Positions 51,684-59,369 of a stretch of 64,000 bases of DNA are shown piece by piece. Position numbers and translations under genes: made by a program. Origin of the DNA: Brevundimonas sp. GTDB lineage: Bacteria > Pseudomonadota > Alphaproteobacteria > Caulobacterales > Caulobacteraceae. The DNA is taken from assembly GCA_003248965.1 (NCBI GenBank), contig QFQU01000008.1, forward strand, positions 1-64,000. Reading direction: 5' to 3'. The notes under the pieces are model-generated. The model had not been told where the DNA came from. It made no database searches and was given only the letters and a program-made list of their open reading frames with translations. The number at the start of each line of letters is the position of its first letter. Position 1 is the first letter of the stretch.

Positions 51684-53108
51684 TCAGCCGCCCGTCGTGA
51701 TGGTCGCCGTCAGCTTGGTCTCGCCGTTCGCCGGGACCGGGACCGACCACGTCAGGGTCCGGGCGTCACGCATCTGGCCCTCGATGCTCTGATCCGCCAC
51801 CTCGGTGTCGCGGCCCAGCCCACGCTGACGCACCTCGACCGTGACCGGCTGAGGGCGGGCGTTGCGGACCGTGTATTCCATGACGTAGCGAGTGCGGAAA
51901 TAGTCGCGCCAGCGCCCGGACACCCGCTCGGCCGACACCACGCGCGGCTGGACGGTGACGTCGAACGCCTCGCCGGTCGTGACCACGATCTCGGACCCGG
52001 CGGGCGAATGGTCGATCTGGCTCTCGCCGATGAAGCGCGGCTCGCCGTTGGAATCCTTCACATAGACCCGCATGACCCCTGCCGGCAGGGCGCGGTCGGC
52101 GCCGCCCGAGCCGTTGCGGAAGAGGACGCCCACGTCGGCGGCCGACGGCTCCTCGGCCGTGGCGAAGCCCTGGACCTCGTAGAGATAGCGTTTGGTCGCC
52201 GGCACGCCCGCGGCGTCCAACAGGCCGACCTGCTTGGTCTGGTTGTTGGCGACGGTCACGGCCTCGGCCAAGGGATAGACATAGACATCGGCCAGCGCGC
52301 CCTGCCCGCCCGTCGCCGTGCCGTTGCCGCGCACGCCGCCGCGCGGCGGCGTCGGCATGGGTCGGCGATAGGGGTCGTAGCCGCCTGCGTTGATCAGATT
52401 GACGTCCCCCGCCACCACCCGCGTCTGGGCGTTGGAAAAGGTGGCGCCCGAGTTGTTGGTGATCGTGACCCAGCCGGTCAGGTCCAGCTTGCCCGCCGCC
52501 TCGTCGAACTGGGCGACATAGTCCGCCTTCCACTGCAGGCCGCTGGTCAGATAGCGCAGGGTCGTCTCGCGGCGGCCGCCGCCCTCGGCGTCCAGGGTGA
52601 CGCTGAGCGTGGGGCGCGGGCGCAGGTTCTGAGGCACGCGGTCGAAGATCACGCGCGTCGGCACGCCGTCGTCGCGCAACACCTCGATACGGTTCCCGAT
52701 TTGCAGGACGACGCCCTGGTTGGCCGCCAGGACTCGCGCCCGTTCGGTTGTCTCGGCGCCCGAGCCGGGATTGACGCGCACGACGCCGATCTCGCCGCCG
52801 ACGGCGCTCTCCATCAGCTTGGCGGGCGTCAGCAGGTCGTAGTCGAAATTCTGTTCCACCACCGATAGACCGCGTCCCGTCAGTCCAACCGTCTCGGGGC
52901 GGATGCTGGCTGAAACGCCGGGGAACTCCTGCCGCGACCGACCGGCGGGGATGGTCAGGTTGCGCACATCCTCCACCAGGGCGACGTTCTGATTATAGAC
53001 GGTCAGGGACACGCGATCGGGACCGCCCGGCCCCTCCTCCACCTGTTGTGCTGCGGCCGGGGCGGCCAACAGCAAGGCGACGGCGAACGGTCCAATGGCG
53101 CGGATCAT
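51684..53108 (-). CDS. Exported DUF4139 protein (first of tandem pair)
   Basis: This 474-residue protein has a signal peptide (AIGPFAVALLLAAPAAAQQ), an N-terminal beta domain (VSLTVYNQNVALVEDVRNLTIPAG) and a DUF4139 region (YLTSGLQWKADYVAQFDEAAGKLDLTGW, then NQTKQVGLLDAAGVPATKRY; C-terminal VPVPANGETKLTATITTGG). The ATG at 53108 follows GAGGG; the frame extends 25 codons upstream. It is similar throughout to the downstream gene, suggesting two diverged copies with possibly related envelope roles. Confidence 0.82.
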   Translation of the reverse strand: MIRAIGPFAVALLLAAPAAAQQVEEGPGGPDRVSLTVYNQNVALVEDVRNLTIPAGRSRQEFPGVSASIRPETVGLTGRGLSVVEQNFDYDLLTPAKLMESAVGGEIGVVRVNPGSGAETTERARVLAANQGVVLQIGNRIEVLRDDGVPTRVIFDRVPQNLRPRPTLSVTLDAEGGGRRETTLRYLTSGLQWKADYVAQFDEAAGKLDLTGWVTITNNSGATFSNAQTRVVAGDVNLINAGGYDPYRRPMPTPPRGGVRGNGTATGGQGALADVYVYPLAEAVTVANNQTKQVGLLDAAGVPATKRYLYEVQGFATAEEPSAADVGVLFRNGSGGADRALPAGVMRVYVKDSNGEPRFIGESQIDHSPAGSEIVVTTGEAFDVTVQPRVVSAERVSGRWRDYFRTRYVMEYTVRNARPQPVTVEVRQRGLGRDTEVADQSIEGQMRDARTLTWSVPVPANGETKLTATITTGG

Positions 53109-53211
53109 GAATCCCTCGATCGTTGTGACGTGACACGCTCGCATGCGCCCCCCCGTCTGTCGAGGCGCGGACCGTCTGGTCAAGCGCTTGGGAACGCTCT
53201 AGAGCCGGGGC

Positions 53212-53598
53212 GTGACCCGTTCCCAGGCCGACAATTGGTCGATCTCGACATCGCTCGCCTTCCTGGCGGCGGTGTTCGCGCTGATGCTTGGAACGCTCTT
53301 GCCGTTCGCGGCGCTGGCGGCGGTCCAGCCGGGTCAGCCGCTGGTGATCTGTTCGGCCGAAGGACCGCAGACGATCCAGTCGGGCGGCATGGACGGGCCG
53401 GTCAACAAGCATGTGGGGGCCAAGTGCGCTGCCTGCGTCATGCCCCTGGCCGGCGCCCTGCCCGCCCCGCCCGCGCCCGAACCCGCGCCGGTGATCCGCA
53501 CCACCCAGCGGATCGCCTACACGCCCTTCCGCGTCAGCGCACCGCCGCCCGCCCGCGCCCCGCCGCGCCCGCCGTCCACCGCCCCGCCCCACGCCTGA
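53212..53598 (+). CDS. DUF2946 protein, CruR-like copper-responsive leader ORF
   Basis: This 128-residue protein heads a putative copper operon. It has a hydrophobic N-terminus (TSLAFLAAVFALMLGTLLPFAALAA), a CxxC metal motif (C72-A-A-C75, GAKCAACVMP) and a Pro-rich C-terminus with RAPP at residues 115-118, ten residues before the end. In Bordetella the DUF2946 protein CruR is an upstream ORF: copper binding to its nascent CxxC relieves translation arrest at a C-terminal RAPP motif and triggers Rho termination before a TonB receptor gene. The same features and gene order are seen here, so a CruR-like role is inferred. The start is GTG 53212. Confidence 0.82.
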   Translation: MTRSQADNWSISTSLAFLAAVFALMLGTLLPFAALAAVQPGQPLVICSAEGPQTIQSGGMDGPVNKHVGAKCAACVMPLAGALPAPPAPEPAPVIRTTQRIAYTPFRVSAPPPARAPPRPPSTAPPHA

Positions 53599-53669
53599 AA
53601 CCAGACCCGAAACCCGCGCAGGCCTCGCACGCCCGCGCGTCCTTTCCCGTTTCCGATTTCAGGACATCC
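53599..53669 (+). promoter_or_regulatory. C-rich intercistronic region, possible Rho site
   Basis: The 71 nt between the DUF2946 leader and the TonB receptor contain 31 C and 15 G by my count, with few secondary structures. C-rich, G-poor RNA is what Rho loads on. In CruR-type operons Rho-dependent termination happens here. The ribosome binding site AGGA of the receptor gene lies at its end. Confidence 0.45.
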
Positions 53670-55745
53670 ATGTCTTTCAAGACCGCTGCGGCGCCGTGCG
53701 CGCTGCTGCTGGCCGCCACGGCCAGCCCCGCCTTCGCCCTTGTCCAGCAGCAGGCCGCCGAGCCGGCGCTTCTGGACAGCGTCATCGTCACCGCGCGTCG
53801 CAACGCCGAAGACCCGCCGGTCGTCGCCGACGCCCGTCAGCGCCTGTCGCGCACGCCCGGCGCCGTGGCGGTGATCTCAGCCGAGTCCTACGCCGACCGT
53901 TACGCCGCAAACCTGGCCGATGTGCTGCGCGACGCCCCCGGCGTCTATGCCCAGAAGAAGTGGGGCGGCGACATCCGCCTGTCGATCCGTGGTTCGGGCA
54001 TCGGCAATTCGGTGCACAATCGCGGCGTCCTGCTGGCTCAGGACGGCGTGCCGTTCAACGAGGCCGACGGCTTCGGCGATTTCCAGCTGATCGACCCGCT
54101 GATCGCCCGCTACACCGAGGTCTACAAAGGCGGCAACGCCCTGCGCTTCGGCGGCTCCCTGCTGGGCGGGGCCGTCAACCTGGTCACGCCGACGGGACAC
54201 ACGGCCTCGTCCAGCTTGAACCTGCGTCTGGACGGCGGCTCCTATGGAACCGTGCGCGCCCATGCCGAGGTCGCGGGCGTTCGCGGCGACTGGGACGGTT
54301 TCGCCGCCGTCACGGGCCAGAGCGTCGACGGCTGGCGTCAGCAAAGCGAAGGCAAGGCGCTGAATCTGTCGGGCAACGTCGGGCGCAGTTTCGGCCAGGA
54401 TCGCGAAGTCCGCCTCTTGGCGTCCTGGGGCGATATCCATCAGGAAATTCCGGGCAGCGTAGGTCTGTCAGACGCCCTGACAAATCCCGAGGTGGCCAAT
54501 CCCGCCAATATCGCTCTCAACTATCAGCGCAACATGCGGTCGCTTCGCACGACTTTGCAGACCCGCTGGAGGCTGGACGACGCGACGGTGTTCGAGGGCG
54601 CCGTCTATGGGACGTGGAAAGACCTGGACCATCCCATCTTCCAGGTCATCGACCAGCAGAGCCGCAACTACGGCGCCTTCGGTCGGTTCGACTGGCAGGG
54701 CCGGATCGGCGGCCTGCGCGCCGACGCCTTCTACGGCGCCTGGTATCGCCAGGGCGACCTGGACGCCAAACAGTGGGTGAACATCGGCGGCCAGCACGGC
54801 GACCTTCGCGCCCGCAGTTTCCAGAACGCCAAGGGGCTGGATGTCTTCGGCGAGGGGCGGTTGTTCGTCACCGATCGAATGGCCCTGGTCGCGGGTGGAA
54901 CCTGGGGCCGGGCCGAGCGGGACTATCAGAGCTATGTCGTCCCTGGCGTCAACGGCACGCTCGACCTGAACATCGACAAGAGCTTCGACTGGTTCGCCCC
55001 GCGCGCCGGCCTGTTGTGGGAGAGCGAGGACGGCGCCCAGGTCTTCGCCAATGTCACCCGCTCGGTCGAACCGCCGAACTTCTCTGCCTTGTCGCCGACG
55101 GCGGACGGCTATCAGCCGCTGGTCCCGCAAGAGGCCGTCACCTGGGAGGTCGGTTCACGCGGCCGCCGCGGAGCCCTGACGTGGGACGTGACCGCCTATC
55201 GCGCCGATCTGAAACATGAGCTGTTGAACTTCCTCCCCGCCCTTACAGGGCTTCCCGCCACCTTCAACGCGGGCCCGACGATCCACCAGGGGATCGAGGC
55301 GGGGCTGGATTGGAGGATCGCGCCGCAATTGCGGCTGCGCCAGACCTACGCCTTCTCCGACTTCCATTTCGACGGCGACAAGGTCTATGGCGACGGCCGT
55401 CTGCCGGTCGTGCCGCCGCACCTGTATCGCGCGGAGCTTCGTTACGATGATCCGGCGGGCTGGTTCGTGGCGCCCAGCGTGGAATGGTCGATCAAGGACG
55501 CCTGGGTCGACTATGCCAATACCCAGACTCTGAAGTCGCCGTCCTATGCGGTCGCGAACCTGAACATGGGCTGGGCCGTCAATCGCCGACTGACGGTCTT
55601 CGCCGATGTGCGCAACCTGTTCGATGAGGCCTATGTCTCGAACTTCGGGGCCGTCACCGACGCGACCAAACCCGGCGTCTCCACCGCCGTCTTCTTCCCC
55701 GGCGAGGGCCGCTCGGCCTATGTCGGCGTCAGGATGAGCTACTGA
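53670..55745 (+). CDS. TonB-dependent outer-membrane receptor, probable copper uptake
   Basis: This 691-residue receptor has a signal peptide (ALLLAATASPAFA), a TonB box-like stretch (DSVIVTARR), a plug domain (RLSIRGSGIGNSVHNRGVLLAQDG; FGGSLLGGAVNLVTPTG) and a 22-strand-type barrel, ending VFFPGEGRSAYVGVRMSY with the C-terminal aromatic residue. The plug pattern matches the BfrG-like group next to DUF2946 genes rather than siderophore receptors such as FepA. Copper or a copper chelate is the inferred substrate. AGGA lies just before the ATG. Its stop overlaps the next start (TGATG). Confidence 0.85.
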   Translation: MSFKTAAAPCALLLAATASPAFALVQQQAAEPALLDSVIVTARRNAEDPPVVADARQRLSRTPGAVAVISAESYADRYAANLADVLRDAPGVYAQKKWGGDIRLSIRGSGIGNSVHNRGVLLAQDGVPFNEADGFGDFQLIDPLIARYTEVYKGGNALRFGGSLLGGAVNLVTPTGHTASSSLNLRLDGGSYGTVRAHAEVAGVRGDWDGFAAVTGQSVDGWRQQSEGKALNLSGNVGRSFGQDREVRLLASWGDIHQEIPGSVGLSDALTNPEVANPANIALNYQRNMRSLRTTLQTRWRLDDATVFEGAVYGTWKDLDHPIFQVIDQQSRNYGAFGRFDWQGRIGGLRADAFYGAWYRQGDLDAKQWVNIGGQHGDLRARSFQNAKGLDVFGEGRLFVTDRMALVAGGTWGRAERDYQSYVVPGVNGTLDLNIDKSFDWFAPRAGLLWESEDGAQVFANVTRSVEPPNFSALSPTADGYQPLVPQEAVTWEVGSRGRRGALTWDVTAYRADLKHELLNFLPALTGLPATFNAGPTIHQGIEAGLDWRIAPQLRLRQTYAFSDFHFDGDKVYGDGRLPVVPPHLYRAELRYDDPAGWFVAPSVEWSIKDAWVDYANTQTLKSPSYAVANLNMGWAVNRRLTVFADVRNLFDEAYVSNFGAVTDATKPGVSTAVFFPGEGRSAYVGVRMSY

Positions 55746-57097
55746 TGGCGCACGATCTCGACAAGGCGCCGGAGGAACTGTCCGGCGCCTATCGCGCGGT
55801 CTGGCGCTGGCATTTCTACGCCGGCGTCTTCGTCATGCCGTTCCTGATGCTGCTGGCGCTGACGGGGGCGATCTATCTGTTCAAGGACGAAATCGACCAG
55901 GTCGTCTATCGGCCGATGATCCAGGTGGCGGATGCGCCGGGCGTCGTCTCGCCCGACGCCTGGCTTCCGGCGGCGGCCCAGGCGGGTCAGGGTCGCGTGG
56001 CCAATGTCCTGATCCCCGAACGGGGAGACCAGGCGGCGCGGGTGCGCGTCGATCGGCCGGACGGGTCCCAGCGCACGGTCTTCGTCGATCCGCACACCGG
56101 GCGCGTGACCGGCGTGACCGGCTATGGCGGGGTGATGGAGACGGTCAAGACGATCCACAGCCTCAGCCTCTTCGGCCCGGCCATGAACCTGCTGGTCGAG
56201 GTTGCGGCCGGCTGGGCCATCGTGCTGTTCGCCACGGGGATCTATCTGTGGCAGCCCAGGGGTCGAAAGGTTGCGACCGTGGCCCTGACGGCGACCGACG
56301 TCCGGCGACGGCCGTTCTGGCGCGACCTGCACGCCCTGGTCGGCCTCTATGTCGGCGGGATAGTGCTGTTCCTGGCGGTGACGGGCATGCCGTGGTCGGC
56401 GGTCTGGGGCGATCAGTTCCTGGGCTTCGTCCGAGCGCAGGGTTGGGGGCGGCCGCCCGCGCCTGCGGCGGCCAAGGCCTGGAGCCACGCCGGTCATCAC
56501 GACAGCCCCTCGGGCGTCGGCTGGACCATGGAGCACGCCGTCCTCTATGGCCGCACGGCCCACGACCCCAGCCTGGCGCGGGTGATGGCGGTCGCCGACA
56601 GCCGGGGACTGGCGCGGCCCTATGTGGTCAATATTCCCCAGACCGCGAACCTGGCCTGGGCGGTCGCGCGTCAGACGCGCCAGGCCGAGGACGCCCGCAC
56701 CCTGTATGTCGACGGCCAGACCGGCGCGGTCCTGGCCGACGCCCGTTGGGCCCAGTTCGGCATGGGCGCCAAGGCGTTCGAATGGGGCATCGCCGTCCAC
56801 CAGGGCATGCAATACGGCCAGCTGAACCGCCTCGTCATGCTGGCGGGCTGTATCGGGGTCTGGCTGCTGGCGATCAGCGGCCTGATGATGTGGTGGAAAC
56901 GCCGCCCCCCGCGTCTTTCTCCGCTGCGGATGGGCGCGCCGCCCGCCCCGCCCGGCGCGCGGATCAGGACCGCCGTCCTGGGCATCGTCCTGCCGCTTTG
57001 CATCCTCTATCCTCTGACCGGCCTCAGTCTGCTGGCGGCCCTGCTGATCGACCGGATCGGCCAGGCTCTGCTGCGTCGCCGGACCGTCCCATCTTGA
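55745..57097 (+). CDS. PepSY-associated inner-membrane protein
   Basis: This 450-residue protein has four transmembrane segments and PepSY-type domains: WRWHFYAGVFVMPFLMLLALTGAIYLFKD, IHSLSLFG, FWRDLHALVGLYVGGIVLFLAVTGMPWS and VWLLAISGLMMWWKRRPP, a pattern found beside TonB receptors. Such proteins are linked to reductive release or transfer of iron or copper in the periplasm. Conserved histidines (HFYAG, DLHALVG) may bind heme or metal. It starts inside the receptor stop codon. Confidence 0.87.
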   Translation: MAHDLDKAPEELSGAYRAVWRWHFYAGVFVMPFLMLLALTGAIYLFKDEIDQVVYRPMIQVADAPGVVSPDAWLPAAAQAGQGRVANVLIPERGDQAARVRVDRPDGSQRTVFVDPHTGRVTGVTGYGGVMETVKTIHSLSLFGPAMNLLVEVAAGWAIVLFATGIYLWQPRGRKVATVALTATDVRRRPFWRDLHALVGLYVGGIVLFLAVTGMPWSAVWGDQFLGFVRAQGWGRPPAPAAAKAWSHAGHHDSPSGVGWTMEHAVLYGRTAHDPSLARVMAVADSRGLARPYVVNIPQTANLAWAVARQTRQAEDARTLYVDGQTGAVLADARWAQFGMGAKAFEWGIAVHQGMQYGQLNRLVMLAGCIGVWLLAISGLMMWWKRRPPRLSPLRMGAPPAPPGARIRTAVLGIVLPLCILYPLTGLSLLAALLIDRIGQALLRRRTVPS

Positions 57098-57110
57098 AAG
57101 GAGCCCCACG

Positions 57111-57593
57111 ATGAAGCCCATTTTTCCCCTCGCCGCTCTCGGTCTCGCCCTGGCCGCCTGCGGTCAGCCGGCCCATAAGGCCGAGACGCCCCGTGTCGCC
57201 GCAGTCGCCGTGACCGACGCCTGGTGCCGTCCGACGCCCAACGGCGCGCAAGCCGGCGGCTGCTACGCCACCTTCCTGGCCTCGACCGACGACCGCCTGA
57301 TCGGCGGGTCGAGCCCCGCCGCAGGAGAACTGCAGGTCCACGAGATGACCATGGCCGACGGCGTGATGCGCATGGCCCAGCTGAAGGACGGCCTGGTTCT
57401 GCCGTCCGGCAAGGCCGTGGCCCTGGCGCCCGGCGGCGAACACCTGATGCTGACGGGTCTGACCCAGCCGCTGGCTGCGGGCCAGACCGTGCCCCTGACG
57501 CTGAGGTTCGCATCGGCCCCCGAGGTGACGGTTCAGGCCCAGATCCGCATGCCCGCAGCGGCCGGTGCGGCGACGGCGCACGGCGGCCACTAG
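57111..57593 (+). CDS. Periplasmic copper chaperone PCu(A)C lipoprotein
   Basis: PCu(A)C proteins carry Cu(I), for example to cytochrome oxidase, in the periplasm. The 160-residue product has a lipoprotein signal (LALAACGQP) and the copper site: His-Glu-Met (VHEMTM), a second Met (GVMRM) and HLML (GGEHLML), spaced as in the family. The C-terminus is His-rich (HGGH). AAAGGAG precedes the ATG. This gene makes copper the likely cargo of the operon. Confidence 0.92.
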   Translation: MKPIFPLAALGLALAACGQPAHKAETPRVAAVAVTDAWCRPTPNGAQAGGCYATFLASTDDRLIGGSSPAAGELQVHEMTMADGVMRMAQLKDGLVLPSGKAVALAPGGEHLMLTGLTQPLAAGQTVPLTLRFASAPEVTVQAQIRMPAAAGAATAHGGH

Positions 57594-57604
57594 ATCCTTA
57601 TAAA

Positions 57605-57648
57605 GCGCGAGCCTGACAAACGGGTCGGAATTCGCTAAAGGCTCGCGC
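57605..57648. promoter_or_regulatory. Inverted repeat in the ychF upstream region
   Basis: GCGCGAGCC (57605-57613) and GGCTCGCGC (57640-57648) are exact complements separated by 26 nt, ending 15 nt before the ychF start. Could be an operator or the end of the copper operon; no U run is present. Confidence 0.3.
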
Positions 57649-57663
57649 CTCACGAGGAATCCC

Positions 57664-58758
57664 ATGGCTCTTAAAGTCGCGATCGTCGGCCTGCCCAACG
57701 TCGGCAAGTCCACCCTGTTCAACGCCCTGACCAAGACGGCGGCGGCCCAGGCGGCCAACTATCCATTCTGCACCATCGAGCCGAACACCGGCGACGTGGC
57801 CGTGCCCGAGCCGCGTCTGAACGCCCTGGCCGAGATCGCCGGATCGAAAGAGATCATTCCCGCCCGCATCACCTTCGTCGACGTCGCCGGACTGGTGCGC
57901 GGGGCGTCCAAGGGCGAGGGTCTGGGCAATCAGTTCCTGGCCAATATCCGCGACTGCGACGCCGTGGCCTTCGTCGCGCGCTGCTTCGTCGACGACGACA
58001 TCACCCACGTCGAAAACCGCATCGACCCCATCGCCGATCTGGACATCATCGAGACCGAACTGATGCTGGCCGACATGGAGAGCCTGGAGCGTCGTCGGCC
58101 CCAGTTGGAGAAGCGCGCCAAGGGCGGCGACAAGGAATCCGGCCTCACGCTGAAACTGGTCGATCTGGCCCTGGCCCAGCTGAACGCCGGCAAGCCCGCC
58201 CGCACCGCCGAGGTGTCCAAGGAGGACAAGAAGGCCTGGGACATGCTGCAACTGCTGACGGCGCTTCCCGCCCTCTATGTCGCCAACGTCGAGGAAGGCT
58301 CGGCCGACAAGGGCAACGACCTGTCCGACAAGGTCGCGGCCCGCGCCGCCCAGGACAACGCCAACTCGGTCGTCATCTCGGCCCAGATCGAATCCGAGAT
58401 CGCCGTGCTGGACGACGAGGAACAGAAGGAATTCCTGGAGACCCTGGGTCTGGAAGAGCCCGGTCTGAACCGCCTGATCCGCGAAGCCTACAAGCTATTG
58501 GGCCTGCAGACCTATTTCACGGTCGGTCCGAAGGAGGCGCGCGCCTGGACCATTCCGGTCGGCGCCACCGGCCCGCAGGCGGCCGGGGTGATCCATACCG
58601 ACTTCGAAAAGGGCTTCATCCGCGCCGAAACCGTGGCCTTCGACGACTATGTCGCCTTGAAGGGCGAAGCAGGCGCGCGCGAGGCCGGCAAGCTGCGCGC
58701 GGAAGGCAAGAGCTACGTCGTCAAGGACGGCGACGTGATGCACTTCCTGTTCAACTAG
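57664..58758 (+). CDS. ychF: Ribosome-associated ATPase YchF/OLA1
   Basis: YchF is a TRAFAC-class P-loop protein that hydrolyses ATP, binds ribosomes and responds to redox stress. The 364-residue protein has G1 GLPNVGKSTLFNAL, the switch region DVAGLVRGASKGEGLGNQFL and the C-terminal TGS domain (YFTVGPKEARAWTIPVG to DGDVMHFLFN). It overlaps the convergent lipoprotein gene by 8 nt. Confidence 0.96.
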   Translation: MALKVAIVGLPNVGKSTLFNALTKTAAAQAANYPFCTIEPNTGDVAVPEPRLNALAEIAGSKEIIPARITFVDVAGLVRGASKGEGLGNQFLANIRDCDAVAFVARCFVDDDITHVENRIDPIADLDIIETELMLADMESLERRRPQLEKRAKGGDKESGLTLKLVDLALAQLNAGKPARTAEVSKEDKKAWDMLQLLTALPALYVANVEEGSADKGNDLSDKVAARAAQDNANSVVISAQIESEIAVLDDEEQKEFLETLGLEEPGLNRLIREAYKLLGLQTYFTVGPKEARAWTIPVGATGPQAAGVIHTDFEKGFIRAETVAFDDYVALKGEAGAREAGKLRAEGKSYVVKDGDVMHFLFN

Positions 58759-59260
58759 CCCCCTCCTTCTTCATCAGCTTGGCCAGCGGGTTGGCGGGGT
58801 CCGGCGCGCGTGGCGACGCGGGGCAGCGCGCCAGCTTCTCGATGGCCATGTTCCGATCGATATGGGTCACGGTCAGCACGTCGCCCACCGTGGCCAGATG
58901 CACCCGCTCGCGCGCCGTCGAACCGCAGGCCAGGGTGGCGACATAGCCGCCCGGCCTCTCGCGGATCTCAGCCAGATCGCAGGTCTTCTGCGGCCCCTCG
59001 TAGCGTAGCGGGGTGATCCGGACCGGCCCCTGTGTGGCGCCAGGCTCCGCCCCGCACCAGGCCGGATTGGACGACCATAAACCCACGAAACTGCGCGGCC
59101 CGCGCGAGGCCAGGGACGAGGGACCGCGCGCCTCCACGACCTGACGCGATTCGGGCGTCTGCAACGGGCGGGCCGGCTCGGTCGGCGGATTGACGTCGTG
59201 GTCGCCGCACCCCGCCAGGACGGTCGCCAGGGCGCACAACGGAAACAGGGCTGATTTCAT
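58751..59260 (-). CDS. Lipoprotein of unknown function
   Basis: This 169-residue protein has a lipobox (VLAGCGDHD) and a compact domain with four cysteines (WCGAEP, KTCDLAEI, LACGST, ARCPAS) that may form disulfides. The segment GLWSSNPAWCGAEPG is typical of a small periplasmic domain seen in alphaproteobacteria, but I cannot name the family. It overlaps the 3' end of ychF by 8 nt and diverges from the heme receptor. Confidence 0.72.
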   Translation of the reverse strand: MKSALFPLCALATVLAGCGDHDVNPPTEPARPLQTPESRQVVEARGPSSLASRGPRSFVGLWSSNPAWCGAEPGATQGPVRITPLRYEGPQKTCDLAEIRERPGGYVATLACGSTARERVHLATVGDVLTVTHIDRNMAIEKLARCPASPRAPDPANPLAKLMKKEGAS

Positions 59261-59308
59261 CCCACAGCAACGCCATGGCCAAGCTCAAGGTTCAAAGCCC
59301 TGCATCAA

Positions 59309-59337
59309 GTGCGGTTGATTCTGATAATCGTTCGCAC
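59309..59337. promoter_or_regulatory. Fur-like symmetric box upstream of the heme receptor
   Basis: A 29-bp partly symmetric site has outer arms GTGCG (59309-59313) and CGCAC (59333-59337), and inner arms GATT (59317-59320) and AATC (59326-59329). It includes TGATAATCGTTCGCA, close to alphaproteobacterial Fur boxes, and lies 32 nt before the receptor start. Iron repression of the receptor is inferred. Confidence 0.6.
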
Positions 59338-59369
59338 TATGAGACCGCCACCATCAACCGGGGCCATTT

